A DNA stretch of 10,333 nucleotides from a bacterium (GCA_030431355.1 JAUIJG010000172.1:1-10333); one strand, 5' to 3'; positions 1 through 6,031 are shown, counted from the first letter of the stretch. Notes: generated from the sequence alone by a model not told the origin. Numbers and translations: made by a program.

Positions 1-1
1 T

Positions 2-589
2 AAACCCGGAAATGCCGGTACCAAAATAGTAAAGGAAGAGAACATGGAAAAAGTTGCGGATACATACAACGTGGCGGTAAGCCAGAAAGAAGCCTGTATC
101 AAGCTCAAAGGCATTGACTGCGGGTTTCCCCTGCTCGAAACACTATCGGATCTTGCCGACACCTATAGCTTAGAGATCAATTCGGTTTCAGAATCTCCCT
201 GCGAACTGGTCTCTGAAAGAGAAAGCAATGAGGGACAAGAGAAAGTTGTCTCCGCAGCAAGGTTGGATCTGGAAGCCTATGTGGCTTACAAAGATATCGA
301 CCAGCTCAAAAGCGCAGTCAATGAATTGAAGGACAAATCGGGAGCAGAATTTTGCCTTATCGATGTGGACCTTGCCAAACTGAGCATCATAGGAAAAGCC
401 CTGTCCAAAGATACCCTGGGCAAACTGATAAAGACCCTGAAAGCAGCCGAGATATCGCCGAGGAAGATCGAACTGTCCGATACCCGGGTCTCTTGTTTGA
501 TAGACAGCCTCAAAGGAGCATTTGCTTCAAATCTTGTACATGACACTTTCAACAAAGCCCAGCTCAGGGAGAAAGTATCTGTCGCTTAA
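2..589 (+). CDS. lysC: Aspartate kinase, C-terminal ACT regulatory region (5' end outside window)
   Basis: The reading frame is open from the left edge to the TAA at 587-589, so this is the end of a longer gene. The first visible codons (NAGTKIVKEEN before the Met at 44) match the linker joining the kinase and regulatory domains of aspartokinase (typically PGT-x-I...EEEM). Two ACT-like units follow. The first spans about residues 8-95 after that Met. The second is clearer: LAKLSIIG at its first strand, then KIELSDTRVSCLID and a final helix ASNLVHDTF, matching the aspartokinase pattern AKVSIVG / I-x-TS-E-I-x-ISCVI / LH-x-AF. Aspartokinase phosphorylates aspartate at the head of Lys/Thr/Met synthesis, and the ACT domains normally bind the feedback inhibitor. 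Here the usual D-x-PG-x-A and VQN-type effector motifs are absent and the loop after ACT1 is long. A free-standing ACT protein starting at 44 is the alternative reading. Confidence 0.82.
   Translation, partial: KPGNAGTKIVKEENMEKVADTYNVAVSQKEACIKLKGIDCGFPLLETLSDLADTYSLEINSVSESPCELVSERESNEGQEKVVSAARLDLEAYVAYKDIDQLKSAVNELKDKSGAEFCLIDVDLAKLSIIGKALSKDTLGKLIKTLKAAEISPRKIELSDTRVSCLIDSLKGAFASNLVHDTFNKAQLREKVSVA
32..46 (+). promoter_or_regulatory. Internal Shine-Dalgarno and ATG: possible start of an aspartokinase beta subunit
   Basis: AAGGAAGAG sits about four to six bases before an in-frame ATG at 44, inside the linker between the kinase and ACT regions. In Bacillus and Corynebacterium, aspartokinase genes use an in-frame internal start at this place to make a separate beta subunit of about 160-170 residues. 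The product from 44 would be 181 residues. The acidic EE-x-M linker codons naturally resemble a ribosome site, so this may be coincidental. Confidence 0.4.
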
Positions 590-600
590 TATAGGAGACT

Positions 601-1785
601 CTAAAGACTTTTGACGAAGCTGCCCATACGCTCAAGGGCAGCTTCTATATTTCTGGTGCTGGTGGCATAGGAGCAGCGCACATGCCCTTCTCCGCTGGCA
701 CCAAATACAGTTCCAGGGACCAGAGCCACTCTCTGTTCCATTAAAAGCCTCTGGGCGAATTCTTCGGATGACAATCCAGTTGACACTATCGAAGGAAAGG
801 CATAGAAAGCGCCTGCGGGAAGGTGGCAATCGAGACCGATCTTATTCAGTCCGTCCACAATCAAATTTCTTCGTTGCTTATACTGCGTGACCATATCCTG
901 CACATACTGATCTCCGTTTTTTAGAATCGCCACCGCGGCTTTCTGACTTGGAGTGGGAGCGCACATCATCGTATGGGAATGTATTCTGGTCATAACCTCG
1001 ATGATTGAGGATGGAGCCAGAGCGTAGCCGAGGCGCCAGCCGGTCATAGCATAGGTCTTAGAAAACCCATTTATTACTATGGTTCGCTCCCGAGCGCCGG
1101 GCAGAGTAGCGACACAGGTATGGTCTCTATCGTAGCTGAGGCGATCATAGATCTCATCGCTGATGATATAGAGATGATGCTTCTCGGCGAACTTGACCAG
1201 CTCGGCTAGTAGGGCTCTGTCTATGGATGCTCCGGTGGGATTTGATGGATGACCTATCAAAATAGCCTTGGTCTTACTTGTCACTTTCGCTTCCAGAGAG
1301 CTGATGGAGAAATCAAACCCGCTCTTATGATCGGTTTCAATAGTTTTTGGAATTCCGCCGGCTAACAAAACAATAGGCTTGTAGGCGACGAAACAGGGTT
1401 CGGGCAACAGGACTTCGTCACCGGGGTTTAGCAAGGCCCGGCAGGCTAGATCAAGGGCCTGGGAAGCTCCCACTGTCACCAATATTTCAGAAACCGGATT
1501 ATAAGAGATTTCATAAAGCCTCTGATAGCGCTTATCAATCTCCTCTCGCAATTCTAAAAGCCCCTGGTTGGCTGTATAAGTAGTCTGCCCGCGCTCAATA
1601 GAATAGATGGCGGTCTCTCGCGCCACCCAGGGAGTGGAGAAATCCGGCTCCCCAACGCCCAGGGAGATAACATCCTCCATGCTGGAAGCCAGATCGAAAA
1701 ACTTGCGAATTCCGGAGAGGGGCAACTCCGAAGCGGCAATGGCTAGAGGCTTCAAAGATGCTGTTTCTGTGGAATCTTTATTCAT
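601..1785 (-). CDS. PLP-dependent class I aminotransferase (AlaT/PatA-like)
   Basis: This is a 394-residue fold-type I aminotransferase, the usual length for the aspartate aminotransferase I-gamma group. The N-terminus SGIRKFFDLA...VISLGVGEPDF is typical of the AlaT (YugH)/PatA branch. Cofactor-site residues are visible: SNPTG at 181-185 with the conserved Asn182, SDEIY at 209-213 with Asp210 and Tyr213, and Schiff-base Lys243 in GFSKTYAMTGWRLGY. HTMMCAPT at 271-278 is characteristic of this branch. Arg370 in HVRCSYA should bind the substrate carboxylate. It transfers an amino group between an amino acid and a 2-oxo acid in the cytosol. Alanine/pyruvate is a good guess from the adjoining Lrp-type gene, but aspartate, methionine or aromatic substrates cannot be excluded. 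It lies 88 bases after that regulator on the same strand, with a weak ribosome site before the ATG at 1785. Confidence 0.93.
   Translation of the reverse strand: MNKDSTETASLKPLAIAASELPLSGIRKFFDLASSMEDVISLGVGEPDFSTPWVARETAIYSIERGQTTYTANQGLLELREEIDKRYQRLYEISYNPVSEILVTVGASQALDLACRALLNPGDEVLLPEPCFVAYKPIVLLAGGIPKTIETDHKSGFDFSISSLEAKVTSKTKAILIGHPSNPTGASIDRALLAELVKFAEKHHLYIISDEIYDRLSYDRDHTCVATLPGARERTIVINGFSKTYAMTGWRLGYALAPSSIIEVMTRIHSHTMMCAPTPSQKAAVAILKNGDQYVQDMVTQYKQRRNLIVDGLNKIGLDCHLPAGAFYAFPSIVSTGLSSEEFAQRLLMEQRVALVPGTVFGASGEGHVRCSYATSTRNIEAALERMGSFVKSL
616..650 (+). terminator. Hairpin, likely terminator of lysC, inside the end of the convergent aminotransferase gene
   Basis: A perfect 10-bp inverted repeat, GAAGCTGCCC at 616-625 and GGGCAGCTTC at 636-645, encloses a 10-base loop. 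TATATTT follows on the plus strand. It starts 27 bases after the lysC stop and lies within the last codons of the minus-strand aminotransferase. The U-rich tail is short, so termination efficiency is uncertain. No other terminator fits in the 11 bases between the two stop codons. Confidence 0.55.
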
Positions 1786-1873
1786 TGTCTATCGATGTAG
1801 TAGCTCAGCGTTCTTTTTAGATTGGCGACTCTCTATGAAATTCTTAGTTGGAGTAAGTAAACTCAGCAAAGAA

Positions 1874-2371
1874 CTATGGAGCAATTACCAATCTATTGTC
1901 TTTATCAGGTTCTTCGAACAAAGCGTACTCTTCTTTGTACTTGCGAAGCAGAAAGTGTGTATCGGTTCCTGTAACACCATCTATGGTTGCAATGTTTTCC
2001 GCTACGAAACTGGCAAGTTGATTGATAGAGTTCGCCTCCACAATCAAGCGCAGGTCGCTACCGCCGGATATGAGCCAGGAACTCTTTACCTCTGGGAATC
2101 TGGCGATTCGCATAGCCACCGCTTCAAAGCCAACTTCCCTGGCAGGAACGACTTTGACATCGATAAAAGCAACAATTCTCTCAATGCCGGCTTTCTCCCA
2201 GTCTATGGTTACGTTGTATCTCTTGATGATGCCTTGCTCTTCGAGTTCCGCTATAGCAGACTCAACTTCAGCAACTGGCATGTCGACCATGGGAGCAATC
2301 TTCTCGGCAGTAAGACGAGAATCACGGGAGAGTATCTCCAGAATTTCTTTGTGTTTCGGGTCAATATTCAT
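1874..2371 (-). CDS. Lrp/AsnC-family transcriptional regulator
   Basis: This 165-residue protein is of normal Lrp/AsnC length. Residues 1-50 form the winged helix-turn-helix: DPKHKEILEILSRDSRLTAEKIA, then the recognition helix region VAEVESAIAELEEQGIIKRYN. The rest is the RAM ligand-binding and oligomerisation domain, with strand IVAFIDVKVVP, the turn SWLISGGSDLRLIVEA and the final strand TDTHFLLRKYK. Such proteins bind an amino acid and control genes of its metabolism, often including their own. The aminotransferase 88 bases downstream on the same strand is the obvious target. The order matches Bacillus alaR (yugG)-alaT (yugH), where the regulator activates alanine transaminase. No Shine-Dalgarno precedes the ATG. 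The predicted -10 hexamer ends only nine bases before it, so the mRNA may be leaderless. The effector is unknown. Confidence 0.93.
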   Translation of the reverse strand: MNIDPKHKEILEILSRDSRLTAEKIAPMVDMPVAEVESAIAELEEQGIIKRYNVTIDWEKAGIERIVAFIDVKVVPAREVGFEAVAMRIARFPEVKSSWLISGGSDLRLIVEANSINQLASFVAENIATIDGVTGTDTHFLLRKYKEEYALFEEPDKDNRLVIAP

Positions 2372-2380
2372 AGTTGGATG

Positions 2381-2389
2381 AGTATATCA
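2381..2389 (-). promoter_or_regulatory. Extended -10 promoter of the Lrp/AsnC gene
   Basis: On the minus strand the sequence reads TGATATACT: an extended -10 (TG-n) followed by TATACT at 2386-2381, five of six to consensus. No good -35 hexamer is seen, as is common with extended -10 promoters. The start codon follows after nine bases, so transcription should begin only two to four bases before the ATG. Confidence 0.5.
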
Positions 2390-2414
2390 CCTGGAACAAT
2401 CCATGAATCATACC

Positions 2415-2432
2415 CATATAAGCTTTTATATG
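2415..2432. promoter_or_regulatory. AT-rich inverted repeat upstream of the Lrp/AsnC gene, possible operator
   Basis: Seven-base arms CATATAA (2415-2421) and TTATATG (2426-2432) flank a four-base centre. The repeat lies about 40-60 bases upstream of the predicted transcription start. Lrp-family proteins typically bind AT-rich dyads at such positions and often autoregulate. The link is inferred from position and composition only. Confidence 0.35.
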
Positions 2433-2533
2433 CTTTTTTACAGGGAATTGCCAAATCCAGGAGATTGGCCGGAATGTCTCCAGCGCAAATCGAGAAAAGT
2501 ACAAGACAAGAATAAGACCAGGACAAGACTAAA

Positions 2534-2710
2534 TTGAAAGCGAATCAACTCAGCTATAGTCAGATACCAAATACAATGGCTTATCTTCCTCCATGGAAAA
2601 CTCTAGCAAGAGCATTGGAGCCGAGATTGCTCCTCGACCAGTGCAGGCAGAGACACGAGCAAAACATCAGGGAACGCGATATAGATCGTCTATACGAAAG
2701 GCTCACGTAA
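2534..2710 (+). CDS. Possible small protein (44 or 58 residues), unknown
   Basis: An ATG at 2576 opens a 44-codon frame ending TAA at 2708-2710 (begins MAYLPPWKTLARALEPRLLL, ends DRLYERLT). The frame can be extended to a TTG at 2534, with AGGA about ten bases before it, giving 58 residues. The predicted peptide is charged and helix-friendly (LLLDQCRQRHEQNIRERDIDRLYERL), which looks more protein-like than random sequence. No family is recognised, and the ATG start has no ribosome site. It occupies the otherwise gene-free stretch between the Lrp-type regulator and the 90-residue hypothetical gene. Confidence 0.35.
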   Translation: MKANQLSYSQIPNTMAYLPPWKTLARALEPRLLLDQCRQRHEQNIRERDIDRLYERLT

Positions 2711-2755
2711 AACAGAATTTAAGACAGCCGGAGCCCCATCCAGAGATCATGTGCA

Positions 2756-2761
2756 TATAAT
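2756..2761 (+). promoter_or_regulatory. Possible -10 box upstream of the 90-residue hypothetical gene
   Basis: TATAAT matches the -10 consensus perfectly, but no convincing -35 hexamer is found 16-18 bases upstream. If used, it gives a leader of about 120 bases. That leader would contain the ATCCGGC direct repeat and the CCTGT/ACAGG inverted repeat. Confidence 0.35.
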
Positions 2762-2785
2762 AGGTCTTCGTCCGAATCTTAAGCA

Positions 2786-2813
2786 ATCCGGCAGAATATA
2801 GAGTCTATCCGGC
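2786..2813 (+). repeat. Direct repeat ATCCGGC, 21-bp period
   Basis: Two exact copies of ATCCGGC lie at 2786-2792 and 2807-2813, offset by 21 bp, about two helical turns. Between them is the dyad ATAGA-G-TCTAT at 2798-2808. The spacing suits a dimeric DNA-binding protein, though a seven-base repeat can arise by chance. Confidence 0.3.
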
Positions 2814-2825
2814 TCTTTGAAGGGT

Positions 2826-2842
2826 CCTGTTTTATATACAGG
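2826..2842. repeat. Inverted repeat CCTGT-N7-ACAGG in the leader of the hypothetical gene
   Basis: Five-base arms at 2826-2830 and 2838-2842 flank TTTATAT, about 50 bases before the start at 2891. It resembles a LexA site (CTGT-N8-ACAG), but the spacer is one base short. It may be a small hairpin in the leader or an operator. Confidence 0.25.
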
Positions 2843-2890
2843 TCATATCAACCCGGAGCAAGCTTTCAATAAATATTGGAGAAAGTGGAT

Positions 2891-3163
2891 ATGCCACGCC
2901 TTACTTTTAAAAACACAATTGAGAAAGAAGAGAAACAGAAAGAGAAATTCGAGAAGCAGAAGTACATCAGAATGAGAAAGCTTTGCACCGAATTGAAGTC
3001 GGCTTTGAAGGCCAACGAAGAAGATGATCAAGAGATCGACAAAGCCCTCACCAAACTCTTCAATATCCATTTGCCCAGCGGCTTTCTCTACGAGACCAAA
3101 ATAATCAGCAACGAGCCTCTCACAATCAAACGAAACAAGAAGCGCATTGCAGAAATTCAGTAG
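2891..3163 (+). CDS. Hypothetical small charged protein (90 residues)
   Basis: I do not recognise this protein. It is rich in Lys and Glu. Residues about 10-30 (EKEEKQKEKFEKQKYIRMRK) should form a highly charged helix, possibly coiled coil. A second acidic helix follows around residues 45-62 (NEEDDQEIDKALTKLFN), then a short beta-like tail ending in basic KRNKKRIAEIQ. There is one Cys and no signal peptide or membrane segment, so it is probably cytosolic. The ATG at 2891 was chosen because GGAG at 2878-2881 lies nine bases upstream. A TTG at 2876 would add five residues but lacks its own ribosome site. The gene ends in tandem stops, TAG then TAA. It is about 160 bases upstream of the kinase gene, which has its own promoter, so cotranscription is unlikely to be essential. 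Confidence 0.65.
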   Translation: MPRLTFKNTIEKEEKQKEKFEKQKYIRMRKLCTELKSALKANEEDDQEIDKALTKLFNIHLPSGFLYETKIISNEPLTIKRNKKRIAEIQ

Positions 3164-3185
3164 TAAGCCTTTGTACAAGTAAAGT

Positions 3186-3261
3186 GGAAAAAATTTCCGC
3201 CCCGGGTTGTCAACAAAACAACCAAGCCTGAGAATAAGGGGATAGTAGACGGAGAATCTCC
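3186..3261. promoter_or_regulatory. Three inverted repeats upstream of the kinase promoter
   Basis: Three perfect dyads lie in 76 bp: GGAAA-AAA-TTTCC (3186-3198), GGTTGT-N7-ACAACC (3205-3223) and GGAGA-A-TCTCC (3251-3261). The third sits just upstream of where the -35 of the kinase promoter would be, a natural activator or operator position. An overlapping imperfect hairpin (AAGGGG at 3236-3241 with CCCCTT at 3261-3266, then TAT) could instead be a weak terminator of the 90-residue gene. Confidence 0.35.
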
Positions 3262-3291
3262 CCCTTTATGGTGAGATCTAGGTCACAAGGG

Positions 3292-3297
3292 TATAAT
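3292..3297 (+). promoter_or_regulatory. -10 box of the Ser/Thr kinase gene
   Basis: A consensus TATAAT lies 22 bases before the ATG at 3320, predicting a leader of about 15 bases. The -35 position (about 3269-3274, TGGTGA) is poor, which suggests the promoter needs an activator. AGG at 3311-3313 is a weak ribosome site. Confidence 0.5.
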
Positions 3298-3319
3298 TGG
3301 CGTTGAGCGCAGGTTTACT

Positions 3320-5527
3320 ATGCCCGACACCGAAATATGCCCAATTTGCAAGAACCCCAAAAAGAGTGGTAGCTCAGGCAGCCTCACTCAGTGGATAGCC
3401 GCGTGCACCTGCGATATCGCACCGGCAGAGATAGACGAAGAAGCCCAGCGCATATCCGTCAAAATTTGCCAGGATTGCGGCAAGAGAGTCAACGAGGGTA
3501 GAGCCGGCTCCCTGACTCAGTTTATATTCCGCTCGGATGTATGCCAGTGCCAGAAGCCGAACATCCCGGAAGAGCTTTTTCAAACCAGCGCGCCTTTAGA
3601 AGAGATTACCAGGCCGTTAGAAGAAGAACTCGAGACTGAGTTCGCTCACAAAATTGACGGCTTTCCCTATGAACGCTATAAACCTCTGGAACTCCTGGGT
3701 AAAGGCACCGGTGGAGCCGTCTACTCCGCCCGGGACAAGATGTTGAATAAGAAAGTAGCGGTAAAGCTGCTTCTCAATGTCGGAAGGCGTCAACTCATAT
3801 CTTTCCACGAAGAAGCGAAAGCGACAAGCAGACTAGATCATCCCGGAATAGTCAAACTTCTCGATTTCGGTGCCTCCGACTCAGGCATACCATATATGGT
3901 GCTGGAGTTTATAGATGGAGAATCACTTGAGACCAGGCTGGAAAGAGAAAAAAGGCTGGAGTGGAAAGAAGCAAGAACGCTCTTCATTCAGATCCTTGAT
4001 GCCATCGCCTACGCCCATGAACACGGGCTCTACCACAGGGATATAAAGCCGAGCAATATTCTTTTGCCCAGGTCGCCCGAACAGGAAGAGACCATCAAAA
4101 TTATTGATTTCGGTATTGCAAAAGCGGCTAACGTCGAAGAAGCAGATACAGGGAAACAAGGAAACACAATCGTGGGAGCGCCTTTCTACATGAGCCCCGA
4201 CCAGGGTCTGGGAAAAGCTTACGATAAAAGGTCCGAGGTCTACTCGCTAGGTTGTGTCTTGTTTGAATGTCTAACCGGTCACCCACCATTCCAGGGCGAG
4301 TCCGCGATAAACACCCTGGCTATGCACGCAAATCAACCGGCTCCTTCCATCAACGAAACAGAACCGGATCTTGCCGTTCCAAGGGATCTGGATATTTTAG
4401 TGCAGAAAGCACTGGCTAAAGATCCGGATAGACGTTTTCAGTCAGCCGAACAGTTTCGCTCCAGAATCATGGAAGTTGAAGATGTGGAGCTGTTCAAGCT
4501 AGAGACAGATCTGAAACAGGAAGATTCCAGCTCTAGCCAGAAGATTCTTATCGGCATTGCGGCCCTGGCTATATTAGGACCTCTTGCGGTTTTCGGCGGC
4601 ATCCACTTTTTAAACAATCAACTCGAAAAAAACGACAAGAAGTATGAAGACAGGGCAGATATCGATTTAAAACCACTACCCACCGTGGAGGGAGTGAAAG
4701 AGACTATTTCGGATCTTGGTCTGGATAAAAAGGGATGGGAAGTTAACGCCGCTGGAAATTCTGTGATCGGCAGAAATATAACCGACGAAGACATGAAGGA
4801 GTTGGAGGGAATGGAGCTGGGAGCAATCAAGATCCTTCCCGAATCCAAGGTTACCGGTGTCGGACTAAAATATCTGAATGACGACATAAGGGTAATATCA
4901 ATCGCTTCCTGGGACTTCAACGAGGAAGGAGCGAAGCTAGTTAAACGTTTCAAAAAGCTCAAGTCTCTAAAAATTCATAGCTCTCATAGTCTCACGGATA
5001 AAGCCGTTGAAGAGATGATCAAAGCACCTAATTTGGAGCTGCTAGAGATTCGCTACGCCCATCCCCTGCCACCTAATGCGGTAGCTATCATAAGCAAAAA
5101 AAAATCTCTCAGGAATGTCGACCTCGGCCATTCGGAGCCGATCACAAGAGAGCAATTCGTACAACTCAAGAAATTGCCCAATTTGAGTTATCTTAGAGTA
5201 TCGAACAGTACAAGCTTCACCGATTCTTACGTGGACATGGTCAAAGATATGAAGCTCAACTTTCTTGATATCAACGGTTCGGCCATCACCGACAAAGGCC
5301 TTTTGGATCTTGCCGAATGCAAAAATCTGAAAGCGCTTCGCGTTTCGCTGGTGCCGGAACAACTGACCGAAGCAGGTGTTAAGGCTTTTAAAATCAAAAA
5401 CCCCAATATAAAGATTTCAGTGGTGGGTGCCTTCGGCTCCAGCTCCGGCGTAAGCTCCGGCAATGCGAATTTGGATGGCTTGCTGGAAGATGTGGCCAGA
5501 AAAGTAAAAAAACAAAGAAATCGATGA
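3320..5527 (+). CDS. Transmembrane Ser/Thr protein kinase with N-terminal Cys/GSLTQ modules and C-terminal leucine-rich repeats
   Basis: This 735-residue protein has four parts. Two Cys modules come first: C7-x2-C10...GSLTQ(20-24)...C29-x-C31, and C50-x2-C53...GSLTQ(63-67)...C75-x-C77. They look like zinc ribbons. The kinase domain covers about 118-385: glycine loop GKGTGGAV (127-134), Lys149 in VAVK, helix-C Glu165, HRDIKPSN (239-246, catalytic Asp241) and DFG (263-265). All catalytic residues are present, so it should be active. Two conserved acids are swapped: the APE-type motif reads SPD (Asp294), and helix F has Glu306 for the usual Asp. One membrane helix lies at about 409-431. From 487 to about 705 there are nine repeats of about 25 residues ([ILF]-T-[DE]-x2-[AVL]...L-x2-L-x-[IVL]), a leucine-rich fold of the LTDxGL type, which should lie outside the membrane. 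The likely role is transmembrane signalling from a ligand bound by the repeats. The ligand and target are unknown. Confidence 0.95.
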   Translation: MPDTEICPICKNPKKSGSSGSLTQWIAACTCDIAPAEIDEEAQRISVKICQDCGKRVNEGRAGSLTQFIFRSDVCQCQKPNIPEELFQTSAPLEEITRPLEEELETEFAHKIDGFPYERYKPLELLGKGTGGAVYSARDKMLNKKVAVKLLLNVGRRQLISFHEEAKATSRLDHPGIVKLLDFGASDSGIPYMVLEFIDGESLETRLEREKRLEWKEARTLFIQILDAIAYAHEHGLYHRDIKPSNILLPRSPEQEETIKIIDFGIAKAANVEEADTGKQGNTIVGAPFYMSPDQGLGKAYDKRSEVYSLGCVLFECLTGHPPFQGESAINTLAMHANQPAPSINETEPDLAVPRDLDILVQKALAKDPDRRFQSAEQFRSRIMEVEDVELFKLETDLKQEDSSSSQKILIGIAALAILGPLAVFGGIHFLNNQLEKNDKKYEDRADIDLKPLPTVEGVKETISDLGLDKKGWEVNAAGNSVIGRNITDEDMKELEGMELGAIKILPESKVTGVGLKYLNDDIRVISIASWDFNEEGAKLVKRFKKLKSLKIHSSHSLTDKAVEEMIKAPNLELLEIRYAHPLPPNAVAIISKKKSLRNVDLGHSEPITREQFVQLKKLPNLSYLRVSNSTSFTDSYVDMVKDMKLNFLDINGSAITDKGLLDLAECKNLKALRVSLVPEQLTEAGVKAFKIKNPNIKISVVGAFGSSSGVSSGNANLDGLLEDVARKVKKQRNR

Positions 5528-5590
5528 ACGTATCATTTGCCTTTCGAGCCATCAACTACTGAGGGATTTGTTACTATTAGACCAGGCAGA

Positions 5591-5611
5591 TTGAGGAAAG
5601 TTGAGGGAAAG
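5591..5611 (+). promoter_or_regulatory. Tandem Shine-Dalgarno-like repeat before the holin-like gene
   Basis: TTGAGGAAAG (5591-5600) is followed directly by TTGAGGGAAAG (5601-5611), a near-perfect tandem duplication of a ribosome-binding motif. The second copy places GAGG seven bases before the ATG at 5614. The first could act as a standby site. Confidence 0.4.
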
Positions 5612-5613
5612 TG

Positions 5614-6015
5614 ATGAAACGATTTACGATCAGGCTTATTCTATTGGCTTTAGCCATAGATTTTATTTTACCGATGCTTCCGGGAATCACCTTCCATGGC
5701 AATTTTTTCCACGCCATAGGTGCAGGCCTCTTCTTCTCAATTCTGGTATGGATGGTAGAAGCCCTGGCCGTCACCGGCTCAGCACTTTTAGCCATAACTA
5801 CTTTCGGTCTGGCCTTGGTATTTTTAATCCCCATCTGGATCATAGGATTCTGGCTGCTTCCGGCCATCTGCCTGAAACTTCTTGCCGGACTCATTCCAGG
5901 ATTTCTGACCATCCAAGGCTGGCTACCTGCCGTCTGGGGTGGTTTGATTATGCTGGTGGTTGGTATCATGACCGGTGAACGACCGGCCAAGTACAAACGC
6001 CTGGACGAAGACTAA
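5614..6015 (+). CDS. Small integral membrane protein, phage-holin-4-2-like family
   Basis: A very hydrophobic protein of 133 residues with four predicted membrane helices, at about 5-20, 30-50, 55-85 (long, perhaps two passes) and 103-122, and a charged tail (ERPAKYKRLDED). An internal duplication is visible: LPGITFHGNFFHAIGAGLFF near the N-terminus and LIPGFLTIQGWLPAVWGGLI near the C-terminus. Each is a (L/I)PG motif followed by an aromatic/Gly segment and a helix. This resembles the repeat of the chromosomal holin-4-superfamily-2 proteins, widespread small membrane proteins of unknown function despite the name. No lysis genes are nearby, so a true phage holin is unlikely. The ATG at 5614 fits the ribosome site better than the GTG at 5611. 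It lies 86 bases after the kinase with no terminator between, so cotranscription is possible. Confidence 0.75.
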   Translation: MKRFTIRLILLALAIDFILPMLPGITFHGNFFHAIGAGLFFSILVWMVEALAVTGSALLAITTFGLALVFLIPIWIIGFWLLPAICLKLLAGLIPGFLTIQGWLPAVWGGLIMLVVGIMTGERPAKYKRLDED

Positions 6016-6031
6016 TACTCCAGAACAATAT

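Noticed and set aside
1607..2515. A 302-codon plus-strand frame across the aminotransferase start and the regulator
   Set aside because: It is antisense to two well-supported genes, shows no domain, has low-complexity, Ser/Phe-rich content and no ribosome site.
2826..2842. LexA (SOS) box
   Set aside because: CTGT and ACAG are separated by seven bases instead of the eight of the E. coli consensus, and the downstream gene has no link to DNA repair.
5614..6015. Phage lysis cassette
   Set aside because: The protein resembles the chromosomal holin-4-2 type, but no endolysin, spanin or other phage gene is nearby.
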